From: Leeuwenhoekiella sp.
GTDB taxonomy: Bacteria > Bacteroidota > Bacteroidia > Flavobacteriales > Flavobacteriaceae
Length of the DNA stretch: 64,000 bases
Direction: 5' to 3'
NCBI GenBank assembly: GCA_002708845.1
Contig: PAPI01000024.1
Location: forward strand, 434,001-498,000
The notes beneath the pieces were generated by a model. The model ran no database searches and was not told the DNA's origin. It was given only the letters and a program-made list of their open reading frames with translations. Made by a program: the position numbers and the translations under genes. Numbering within the stretch: position 1 is the first letter of the stretch; each line of letters starts with the position of its first letter. Positions 24,664-34,400 of the stretch are shown here, piece after piece.

Positions 24664-26631
24664 TTACCAACCTGGGTTCTGAACCAGATTTGTATTACGA
24701 ATTAGTGAAGTTTCACTTAAAGGCCAGAAATAATCACGAGGTGAAATAAAGTTTTGTAAATGAATAGTACGTATCTGATAATAAGAAGCCTCATCATCAC
24801 CTTTAATATTCCAACCCTGAATGTTATCATTAAACTCCTGAACAGCACGTTTCCAGCGTAAAAGATCCCAATAGCGCTGACCTTCAAAAGCAAGTTCTAT
24901 CATACGTTCCTGTTGTATTATACTTCTAAGACCTTCTTTAGATGTTGGCTTATTTGGGTTATTAGAATGTGCCGTCCAAGATTCTACAACACCATCTAAA
25001 CCAGCACGTTCTCTAATTTGATCTAAGTAGGAATATACCTCTTGTGAAGGTCCGGATACCTCATTAAGAGCTTCTGCATAGAGCAAATATAAATCTGCAA
25101 GACGCATTTCGGGCCAGGCATAGGTTTCAAAAGTTCCACCGTCATTACTAAAGGTCATTCTCCAATTCACCAGTTTTTTACAGTAATAACCGGTCTCGTT
25201 AAAATAGAATGGGTGATCACTTCCCGAATAGTCTCCAAATTTACCTTCTATATGCCATTTGGTCTCATCTCCCAATGCATCACGCTTATACCACATACTT
25301 CCATCAAAACCCAGATCTGCATAAAAACGAGGTTCTCTATCAAAATTTAATCTTGAGGTGCGGTAACCTTCTTCAATATTATAACGCTCATCGGGTTGAG
25401 CTTCTCTCAACTCCAGAATATTATTAAAATCGTAAGCCTTATCTTCGGTAATAGGCACTCCATTATCGGTATAAAATAATTTCGCCATCGTAATGGTAGG
25501 TGAGATTACTTTACGTGCTACCCGAGTATTATGACCAACTTCAAGAGGGGCCATAGCACTGGCTTGAAGACCATCTACTCCATCAGTAAGACTCTGAGTA
25601 TTAGGCCAAATTATTTCCAAACTTTCAGGATCTGTAATTGCATTACGAATACTCAACTTGGTAACGGTTGTATCTGTAAGGTCAAAACCGGTTAAAGCCT
25701 CATTGAATTCATACAATCTAAGCCCCGCAGCTTCAGCTGCATCAATAGCTTCTTTTGCCGCATTGGCTGCAATTTGCCATTTATTGGCCTCAAAAGTGGT
25801 ATTGTACAAAGGTGTACCATCGTTATTGATTACAACTGAAAGGTCTGGGTTACCATTATATAGCGGACTGGCGGCAGTCACCAAAACCCGTGCTTTTAAT
25901 GATCTTGCTATAACCGAAGTAATTCGACCATATTCTGTATTGATATCTGCGATCACTGGTGGCAATACCGCAGCCGCTTCATCTAATAGCTCAACTACAT
26001 ACGCAATTCCTTCATCATAGGGGTCACGCGGCAAATCAAATGCCGGCGTTGGAGCATCTACAGAAACATTCTCTTTAATGATGGGTATTGCCCCATAATG
26101 CCGCATTAAATAAAAATGATAATAAGCTTTTAAAAACTTTGCTTCGGCAATCCAGCGTTCTCTTTCTGTATCTGTAATGTCAGGTACATTACTAGGATCA
26201 GACATATTCTCAATAAAAATATTACAATGTCTGATACCGTCCCAAATTTCAGAACCGTCGAAAGGTAGACCTCCCTGATACTCTCCCTGCCATACATCAT
26301 AATATGGATTGGCAACGCGCTGTCTTCCTAGAGCTATTTCTAATGCAAAATAATCTCCATTTTCACGATTATCTGGAACCCACATTTCATCACCTGCCAG
26401 AAAGCCTGCGTTTCTACGCAAGTCTCCTAATCTCGGCATATACGAGTAACAGGTAAACAGATACTTTTCAGCTTCCTGTCTCAGGTTAAAAATCTTATCA
26501 ACTGTTGCCAGGCCATCAGGAACAACATCCAGATAATCATCCTGGCAGGCATTATAAATCATCACAAAGGGAAGTGCCAAAACAAGCACTAACTTTCGTT
26601 TAAGAGATTTTTTTAATATTATATTTTTCAT
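24664..26631 (-). CDS. SusD/RagB family nutrient-binding outer-membrane lipoprotein
   Basis: This 655-residue lipoprotein has its lipobox at IYNACQDD (Cys29) and the SusD start DDYLDVVPDGLATVDKIF. The TPR-rich helical core includes ERWIAEAKFLKAYYHFYLMRHYG. The C-terminal family signature ERMIELAFEGQRYWDLLRWK is present, and the protein ends with the usual RNTNLVQNPGW. It forms the lid of the SusCD transporter and binds oligosaccharide on the cell surface. It follows SusC by 14 bases. The length is at the long end for the family, reflecting insertions around the binding face. Confidence 0.95.
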   Translation of the reverse strand: MKNIILKKSLKRKLVLVLALPFVMIYNACQDDYLDVVPDGLATVDKIFNLRQEAEKYLFTCYSYMPRLGDLRRNAGFLAGDEMWVPDNRENGDYFALEIALGRQRVANPYYDVWQGEYQGGLPFDGSEIWDGIRHCNIFIENMSDPSNVPDITDTERERWIAEAKFLKAYYHFYLMRHYGAIPIIKENVSVDAPTPAFDLPRDPYDEGIAYVVELLDEAAAVLPPVIADINTEYGRITSVIARSLKARVLVTAASPLYNGNPDLSVVINNDGTPLYNTTFEANKWQIAANAAKEAIDAAEAAGLRLYEFNEALTGFDLTDTTVTKLSIRNAITDPESLEIIWPNTQSLTDGVDGLQASAMAPLEVGHNTRVARKVISPTITMAKLFYTDNGVPITEDKAYDFNNILELREAQPDERYNIEEGYRTSRLNFDREPRFYADLGFDGSMWYKRDALGDETKWHIEGKFGDYSGSDHPFYFNETGYYCKKLVNWRMTFSNDGGTFETYAWPEMRLADLYLLYAEALNEVSGPSQEVYSYLDQIRERAGLDGVVESWTAHSNNPNKPTSKEGLRSIIQQERMIELAFEGQRYWDLLRWKRAVQEFNDNIQGWNIKGDDEASYYQIRTIHLQNFISPRDYFWPLSETSLIRNTNLVQNPGW

Positions 26632-26645
26632 ATTTCAGTTTTTTT

Positions 26646-29600
26646 TTAAAAGTCAAATTGAACACCTAAATTGTAAGTAGATTGAATAGGATACCCTAAA
26701 CCATTTCCTCCCATTTCAGGATCCCAAAGCTTAAAGCTGCTCCACACGGCAAGATTAATCCCACTGGCATAAACCCGTAGTGAACGTAGACCTAAAGACT
26801 CTGTAAGTTTTTCTGAGGCGCGATACCCAAACTCGAGATTTTTAAGTCTTAAAAAGTCATTGTTTTGTAACCACCATGATGAGCTCTGCACATTATTCTC
26901 AATTTCTGTTGAGCTAAGACGAGGCCAAAAAGCATAAAGATCTCTATTATCTTCAGACCAGTAGCTGTCTGCAATAACTTTAAGCAAGCCATTTTGGCGG
27001 CCTAAGTTATCACCACTACCTAGAACAAATGGTGATATGGCGCCTGGATCGATTTGAAACGAAGATCGTGCCGATCCCTGAAAGAAAATACTCAAATCAA
27101 AATCCTTATAACCTACAGTACCTCCAAAACCGTAGATTAACTCAGGAGTTGTTGGTAGACCAATAGGTACACGGTCTAATGGAGTAATAACTCCATCACC
27201 ATTTACATCGCGATACTTGATATCTCCTGCTGAATAATTACCAAATTGAGTTGGTGAATTATTTACTTCTTCCTGATCTGTGAACAAACGCTCAGCAAGA
27301 TACCCATACATTTGAGAAGCATTATTACCTACTTGGGAGAGGTAACTTAAATCATCGGGATAGTTAAGCTCATTAGTTTGCTTCACTTCATTAGTAGCTA
27401 ATGTTAGGGTAGCTCTTGCCTGCGTCCACCATTCCTGATTAATCTGTCTGTTATAATCCAGTGATAAATCAATACCTTTTGATTCCAATTCTGCAAAATT
27501 CACCTGTGGATTAGCAGTAAGACCAATTACATCTCCTATTTCCGTACGTCTCTGAAGTATGTTTGAGCGGTTTTGTCGGTAAATTTCAGCGGTAATATTC
27601 AAATCTCTCCATAAACCTATATCGATACCAAAATTATACTGTTCAGAAATCTCCCAGCCAATATTTGGGTTCGCATATCTGTCAATTGAGATACCTGGTC
27701 TGTAGTAGTTGTAATCCTGACCGAATAGGGCTCCAAAACTTCCATTGTTTGCATTAACCCGGGATAAGTAGAAAAAGCGGTCTTCATCCTCATTACCTAT
27801 CTCATCATTACCCGCTTTACCATAAGTAAATCGAAGTTTGAGGTTAGTCACAGTTTCTTTAATTGGTTCAAAAAACGCCTCATTAGAAACTACGTAACTT
27901 ACTCCAAATGACGGAAAGAAACCATATCTGTTACTGCTGTCAAAACGTTCAGAACCATTATACCCGAAACTAAATTCAGCAATGTATCTTCTGTCAAAAG
28001 CATAGGTGAATCTTCCTGAGAATGTATGGTTACGATACTGTAATGATTGTTGCAGATTATCATAATCTGTAGTTTCAAAACTCTGCAAAACGTTAATTAA
28101 GAATGCCGACACGACGTGCTTTTCGTTAAAGGTCTTATCATAATTAAGTGTAAACTGGTTGTAAAGTCTGGAATTAGACTCATTGCCTCCTCCCGCTAAA
28201 TTGAGAAATTCAGTTCCTGGTGTTCCTATCGAGGATTGAGTTCCATCATTTAGCACCCTTAACATAATACTGTTATCGACGGGATTTCGGGAAGCCTGAT
28301 AGAAAAATGGATTATAAGCTCGACTTATTGAGTAGGTATTATAACGTCTTATGTAATTCATCGTTCCTATCTTGAGTCCATCAGTTATAAAATCAAGTTT
28401 TTGATCTAATAAAAGCTGAGCCTGCACCGTCGAGTTTTTTGTCGTACGGTATCCGCGAACCATCTCTGCGTATGGATTTCTGTATAAAGCATTACTTGAT
28501 AGAGATAAGGGTGCATTACCAAACAAAGGATGTTCTGCAATTGGGTAGAATTCTGAGGGAAAAATTGCAGGAAAGGCGACCGGATTTGAATTAACGGTTG
28601 AAGCAATGATATCTCCTCCACCGGCAATAGGACCATTATAATCGTCAAACTGACCGTATATGTTAACTGTTGCAAAAGTTGTAGGCGTCAGATCTATATC
28701 CAACTTACTTCTAAGTGAATAGTTCTGAAGTTTAATATTACTATTGAAGTTATTAATAGGATTTATATCCAAAATACCATTATCCACATTATAGGTTCCT
28801 GAAACATAATAACGCGCGCGCTCTGAACCACCACTGGCACTAATATTAAAACTTTGGTTAATTGTATAATCTTTCAAAATCTGATCTATCCAGTTATTGC
28901 TGGGGTATAAATACGGGTTATCCCCTGTTGCGGTGCGATCAATTTTTATTTGAGAATATGGTAATGCAGCTAAAGGATCACGTGTTAGTGCGGCCTCATT
29001 AGCCAAATTCATATAGGTGATATTATCTGCAAATTTGAAATTATCTGTGTTTGTAGAAATTCGAGTTGCTGCTCGTGCGCTAAATTTTGCTTTACCAGCC
29101 TTACCACTTTTTGTGGTAATAAGAATTACCCCATTTGCTCCACGTGCTCCATAAACTGAGGCCGCGGCCGCATCTTTGAGAACGGAAAATGTGTCTATAT
29201 CGTCAGGTTGTAAACGAGCAAGATCAGTAGACGTAGATTCAATATTATCAATTAATATAAGAGGATTTCGTTTACCACTACCAAAAGTGCTCAAACCTCG
29301 AATAAAAAAGTCAGAGTTATCAGCCCCAGGCTCACCAGATCTCTGAAAAGAAATCATTCCAGGCACCCTACCTGCAATCATATTCGTAAGGTTATTTGTC
29401 GGGCCTTTTAGTTCCGCAGGATTTATAGTTGCTATAGAACTCACCTGGCTTTCCTTTAGTTGCTTTCCGCCAAATGCAATTACAACGGTTTCTTCTAATG
29501 ATTCTGAACTAAGACTCAAAGTAACATTAATACTTTCCTGATCTGAAACCACAACCTCCTTGGTTTCAAAACCCACAAATGAAAATACCAAGGTAGCTCC

Positions 29601-29858
29601 AGGGGCAACCCGAATAGAATAATTTCCATCAAAATCTGTAGCAGTACCATTATTAGTACCTTTTTCAACAACTGTCACCCCAATTAAAGGCTGATTGTTA
29701 TCACTGTCATCATATACGGTACCCGTAACCACTTTCTGCAATGCAGTGTCTTCATGGTTATCAAGTCTTAAAGCATAAGTATTTAGACTCAATGTACAAC
29801 TCAGAACCAGCAGTATCAGTGAATAGGCTTGTTTAATATTAAAAATATTATGTTTCAT
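26646..29858 (-). CDS. SusC/RagA family TonB-dependent outer-membrane transporter
   Basis: This 1070-residue protein has a signal peptide, then a carboxypeptidase-regulatory-like domain (VVTGTVYDDSDNNQPLIGVT), a TonB-box region and a plug (AAAASVYGARGANGVILITT). A beta-barrel follows, ending in YNLGVQFDF with the terminal aromatic residue expected by BamA. It imports oligosaccharides across the outer membrane with energy from TonB/ExbBD. It is the second gene of block 1, 158 bases after the GH43 gene. No clear hairpin lies in that gap, so read-through from the GH43 promoter is likely. A separate promoter in the AT-rich gap is possible. Confidence 0.95.
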   Translation of the reverse strand: MKHNIFNIKQAYSLILLVLSCTLSLNTYALRLDNHEDTALQKVVTGTVYDDSDNNQPLIGVTVVEKGTNNGTATDFDGNYSIRVAPGATLVFSFVGFETKEVVVSDQESINVTLSLSSESLEETVVIAFGGKQLKESQVSSIATINPAELKGPTNNLTNMIAGRVPGMISFQRSGEPGADNSDFFIRGLSTFGSGKRNPLILIDNIESTSTDLARLQPDDIDTFSVLKDAAAASVYGARGANGVILITTKSGKAGKAKFSARAATRISTNTDNFKFADNITYMNLANEAALTRDPLAALPYSQIKIDRTATGDNPYLYPSNNWIDQILKDYTINQSFNISASGGSERARYYVSGTYNVDNGILDINPINNFNSNIKLQNYSLRSKLDIDLTPTTFATVNIYGQFDDYNGPIAGGGDIIASTVNSNPVAFPAIFPSEFYPIAEHPLFGNAPLSLSSNALYRNPYAEMVRGYRTTKNSTVQAQLLLDQKLDFITDGLKIGTMNYIRRYNTYSISRAYNPFFYQASRNPVDNSIMLRVLNDGTQSSIGTPGTEFLNLAGGGNESNSRLYNQFTLNYDKTFNEKHVVSAFLINVLQSFETTDYDNLQQSLQYRNHTFSGRFTYAFDRRYIAEFSFGYNGSERFDSSNRYGFFPSFGVSYVVSNEAFFEPIKETVTNLKLRFTYGKAGNDEIGNEDEDRFFYLSRVNANNGSFGALFGQDYNYYRPGISIDRYANPNIGWEISEQYNFGIDIGLWRDLNITAEIYRQNRSNILQRRTEIGDVIGLTANPQVNFAELESKGIDLSLDYNRQINQEWWTQARATLTLATNEVKQTNELNYPDDLSYLSQVGNNASQMYGYLAERLFTDQEEVNNSPTQFGNYSAGDIKYRDVNGDGVITPLDRVPIGLPTTPELIYGFGGTVGYKDFDLSIFFQGSARSSFQIDPGAISPFVLGSGDNLGRQNGLLKVIADSYWSEDNRDLYAFWPRLSSTEIENNVQSSSWWLQNNDFLRLKNLEFGYRASEKLTESLGLRSLRVYASGINLAVWSSFKLWDPEMGGNGLGYPIQSTYNLGVQFDF

Positions 29859-30016
29859 AATTATTGTTCTAATCTTAAAGTAGTTTTTATCGATAGTTTC
29901 ATAGTTTACAGTTAGATAGCTTAAAAAAGCAAAGACTCAAGGTGTCTGATTTTGTCATAATTTTATAGTTTTAATTGTTGATTAATGATTTACGATATCG
30001 ATTGAGTTATTTCAAT

Positions 30017-31177
30017 TTATTTTTCAGATTCCGTTTGACGAACGTATCTTCTTTCATTGAGATTCCATTCATCAATCCATTTAATTTCGGGACTATTATT
30101 CTTAATAGCTAAAGGTAACCACACGTACCGACCGTCCTTATGATTTTTTGGGTTCCAGCGATCAGCCATAAAAATAAATGTATCCTTTCTTCCTTCTACC
30201 GGCAATATGAAGGTACTTTGAGAATTAAATGTTACATCAGCGTCCTTACCCTTTGCTGGATTTCCAAGACTCTCCCAGGGACCAAGCATCGATTTTGCTC
30301 TGAATGATCTGGCGGCATTAGGGTCCCAGCCCGTCAGACCCGATGTGACCATATAATAATAATCACCACTTTTAAATACGGCTGGAGCCTCATTCTGCCC
30401 ACCGGGCTGAACTCGTACCCACGTATCTGTAAAGTCCAGATAGTCATCTGTTAAAAGTGATATATGCAACGTTTGGTTCTCTTCAGATGAGTGTATGTGA
30501 TAGGCTTTGTTATCGTCATCTACAAAGACAGTCATATCTCGTGACATCTGTCCTTCTTCAAAGTCTCTTCTCACGTATAAACCATCTTCTAAGGCCTTTC
30601 CCCATTCTCCTGTCCACCACTCATATCTTAACTCTGTAGCGTTTTCTTTTGTCTTCTGATGTTCTGAAAAATTTTGTGGCCAAACTCCGGCATTGGGTCT
30701 ATAAGATTTGACATACTCAAAAGGGCCTACCGGTGAATCACTTACAGCAACTCCGGTTCTTGCAGCTTCATACCCGCGATCTTTAAGTTCCAGATGAAAC
30801 CAGAGAACATATTTCCGGGTTTTCTTATTATAAATAACTTTAGGACGCTCTATTACTGAGCCACTTGTAATCTCAGAAGATGCATCGGTACTTACCGCCA
30901 AAGCAACACCTTCATTTTTCCAATTAAGCAAATCTTTAGAGCTGTACACACGTACACCTACTTCAGCCAAACTATTCCGGCTCTTATGCTCGCCATACCA
31001 ATAATAGATACCGTCTTGATAGTAAAAACCTCCTCCGTGAGCATTTATAGTATCACCATCTACATCATACCAAACTTTCCCCGGGAGAAAAGATTCCTTT
31101 TTAACACTTAGCTGTGCTTGAACCCCTGCGCTCGAGGCAAAAATTAGGATTAATAAAAAGACATTACTTATATACAT
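30017..31177 (-). CDS. GH43 subfamily-24-like exo-beta-1,3-galactanase
   Basis: This 386-residue enzyme has a signal peptide ending at GVQAQ. The five-bladed propeller begins with WYDVDGDTINAHGGGFYYQD, where most GH43 enzymes have the general-base Asp. Here it is replaced, which is the hallmark of the exo-beta-1,3-galactanase subfamily. Other expected residues are present: Glu110 (ERPKVIYN), Asp214 (SRDMTVF), Glu263 as the likely acid (QNEAPAVF), and Gln320 (FNSQSTF), which has been proposed to act in place of the base in a fungal homologue. The enzyme would release galactose, or Gal carrying a 1,6-side chain, from beta-1,3-galactan. It is the first gene of block 1 and diverges from the HTCS gene. 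Confidence 0.82.
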   Translation of the reverse strand: MYISNVFLLILIFASSAGVQAQLSVKKESFLPGKVWYDVDGDTINAHGGGFYYQDGIYYWYGEHKSRNSLAEVGVRVYSSKDLLNWKNEGVALAVSTDASSEITSGSVIERPKVIYNKKTRKYVLWFHLELKDRGYEAARTGVAVSDSPVGPFEYVKSYRPNAGVWPQNFSEHQKTKENATELRYEWWTGEWGKALEDGLYVRRDFEEGQMSRDMTVFVDDDNKAYHIHSSEENQTLHISLLTDDYLDFTDTWVRVQPGGQNEAPAVFKSGDYYYMVTSGLTGWDPNAARSFRAKSMLGPWESLGNPAKGKDADVTFNSQSTFILPVEGRKDTFIFMADRWNPKNHKDGRYVWLPLAIKNNSPEIKWIDEWNLNERRYVRQTESEK

Positions 31178-31260
31178 TTACGCCACTATTTTGAAAGAGA
31201 TCAATTGTAACTAACTTTAGATTTTTACTTTTTTAATAAATCTTTAGCAATTTTACATTT

Positions 31261-31318
31261 ACAAGTTTCCCAATATTATGTGAAGACACTAGGGGGTGGC
31301 TGGTGAAATTTTAGGGGG
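31261..31318 (-). promoter_or_regulatory. Candidate HTCS operator/promoter of block 1
   Basis: On the minus strand the order is CCCCC (31314-31318), ACCCCCT (31291-31297) and GGAAACTTGT (31261-31270). The outer C-tract is at exactly the same distance from GGAAACTTGT as in the block 2 upstream region, and the inner box is shifted by 2 bases. The site lies 84 bases before the GH43 start codon, in the 227-base divergent gap shared with the HTCS gene, so it could also serve autoregulation. Confidence 0.4.
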
Positions 31319-31404
31319 TATACTGTTCAAATAGCTGATGAAACAGGGCTTTCTCAACTTCAAATAGTAATTTTAGTACTAATACATAACTTAGAAGTTT
31401 TAAA

Positions 31405-34400
31405 ATGTTAACAAAAAGAACTGTTAAGACATTATTTATCTTTCAATTATTCAGCTTATTCATTTTTGGCCAAAATGAAACCCTTAGAACAAAACGTTTA
31501 TCTAATAGGCTAACCTTTTATCACATCAATACAGATCTTGGTCTATCTAACAATCAAGTAAAATCGATTGAGGAGGATAAACTCGGCTTTATTTGGGTAG
31601 GTACATCAGACGGGATAAACAGATACGATGGTAATCAATTTAAAGTATTTAGAAAAGAGACTTCAAATCTCACAAATAATTATATCCAACATATCGATAA
31701 GTCAAATTGCGGCAACCTGTTTATAGCAACAGATGGTGGATTAAATATTTTCAATCCGCGTAAGGAAGAATTTTCCTTTTTTCAGTCAGACCTGTCCTAT
31801 ATATCTAATAGTATAAATTCTGTACTTGAGCTCGCAAACCAAACAATACTAGTTGGGGCTTATGACGAAGGACTACACCTGTTTAAGGATAATAAGAGTA
31901 TTGGATTTTACGCTCATCTCGATGATCAGATAAACTCCCTTTCCTCAAACAAAATATCCTGCATGGTTAATCAGAATGATTCTATTGTATGGGTAGGCAC
32001 TTTTGATAACGGTCTTAACAGAATAAACATTAAAACTAAAGAAGTTTCCCGAATATCATTTAAATCAAAAGATGAGGCTACTATCAATGCTATTTTAATA
32101 GATCAAATGGGAAATACGTGGGTTGGGACGCATTCTGGCCTTAAAGTGTACACGACCTCTGGAAAACGATACGAATTAGACCAGAGAAACTCAGGAAAAG
32201 GGCTGAGTGATGATGTAATATTATCCCTTGAAGAAGATGATTTTGGACAAATTTGGGTTGGCACTCAATATGGCGGTTTAAATATTTTAGACCGTAATAG
32301 TTTTTTAAAAAATCCCGATGAGCCATTAATAAAATGGTATTCGCCAAAAGAAAATAATTCAAGTGTCTCAGATGCCACGATCTCTGCACTCTTTAAAGAC
32401 AGTTCTGGTAATATGTGGATAGGTACCAGCGCAGGATTAAATTTTGTTGACCCAAGTGGTGAAGCTTTAACATTGATAAGTAACGACCTATATAACTCTG
32501 AAAGAATTGCTCATAACCGCGTATTTGCCATCGAAGAATTATCTGAAAACAAACTAATTCTGGGTACGGATGGTGGAGGCCTTGACGTCTATGATTTGAA
32601 AACAGGTGACTTTGATTATGGTGTATACTCTTCCAGAAACAAACTTTCCACAAACTATATAAATACCTTATATAAAGACAGTAAGAGTAGAATATGGATT
32701 GGAACTTATAAAGGAGGTCTTTCCTGCGTTGATTTGAAAACTCAAAAATGGTCTTATTATTTGCAGGGAAGTTTAGGTAAGGGAAGTGATATAAGGGCGA
32801 TATTTGAGAATAAAGAGGGACAATTATGGGTTGGAACAAACCGCGATGGCTTTTTCAAATATTCAGAAAGTAAACAAGACTTTATAAATGAAGAACCTCT
32901 GGAGAAAGCCTTCGGAAAGATTGATGTGCGTGATATTACGCAGGATTCAAACGGAACTTTGTGGTTAGCAACTTATGGTAACGGTATTATAAGTTATAAT
33001 CTCAAAGATCAAAGTGCTTATTCTTATCACACCAATAACCTTGAAAATTTACGTGGTAATGTTGTTTACAGTATTACTGTTTTAAAAACCGGAGAAGTAG
33101 TAGCAGGGACCAAACACGGAGGACTAATTCGCTTCAATCCTAATTCAACAAAAGCAATTAGTATTACTGAAGCACAGGGATTAAGTAATAATACTATAAA
33201 TAGTATTATTAACTGGGATACTAATTATCTCTGGTTAGCTACTGATAAAGGAATTAATAAATACAATACTAAAAACAATACTATTGAAAGTATTAACCTG
33301 CCTAACAGTGTTCAAATAACCGAATTTAATATTGGTGCAATTTTAAAATCATCAACTAATAAATTATTTCTCGGGAGTAACAGAGGAATATTTGAATTTA
33401 ATCCAGAAGCTCTAGATCAAACTAGTTCTGCCGGGCCTATTGTTCTGGAAGACCTCCTAATTTTCAATGAGTCTGTACCTATATCAGGAGAAGATGGTAA
33501 AGGAATATTGAACAGCTCTATGCTTTATAAAGAACAAATAAATATTCCATTTGATAAAACGGTTTTTTCAATTGACTTTACAAGCCTCAGCTTCCCTTTT
33601 TCGGAAAATATCACCTATTCCTATATTCTCGAAGGATTTAACGACAACTGGATTGATCTCAAAAATGCAAATCGTATTAACTTTAGTAACATCCCACCAG
33701 GAAAATATACCTTGAAAATCAGGCAAAATAACCTAGCCGATTCCACTGATTTGAAAACCCTAGATATTAATATCCTACCCCCATTCTGGAGAACAATCCC
33801 TGCCTACTTATTTTATTTAGCAGTATTAATTATTTTCATTGTAAGTGCATTAAAATACTACTCAGAACGTATACACCTTAAAAACTCCCTGCTCTTTGAG
33901 CAAAAACAGCGCAAGCTGGAGCACGAACTTAACGAAGAACGGATTCGTTTTTATACGGGTTTTTCTCACGAATTAAAAACACCTCTTACCCTCATACTGG
34001 CACCGTTGGAAACTTTACTGGATGAGATCGTTCAAAAACGACATCGCAAAAGTTTAAAACTTATACGCCGTAATGCAGATAACCTGCTCAGTTTTATAAA
34101 TAAACTTTTAGAATTTAGAAAAAGTGAAGAAGGCCTCAGCAAACTGGAGCTTAATGAATACAATTTGAGCAAAAATCTTTCACAATGGCTTTCAGGATAT
34201 GAACCTCTCGTGAAGAAAAAAAGCATCAACCTGATGGTCACCATGCCTCAGAAAACGGTTAAAGTGTACTGCGACCTCGAAAAAATACACGTAATCGTAA
34301 ATAATTTGATTTCCAATGCTATCAAATACACACCCGAAGGCGGTAAGATTAACGTCATTCTGGAAGCGGATGAGTCTTATGTCAATTTTGTAGTTGCAGA

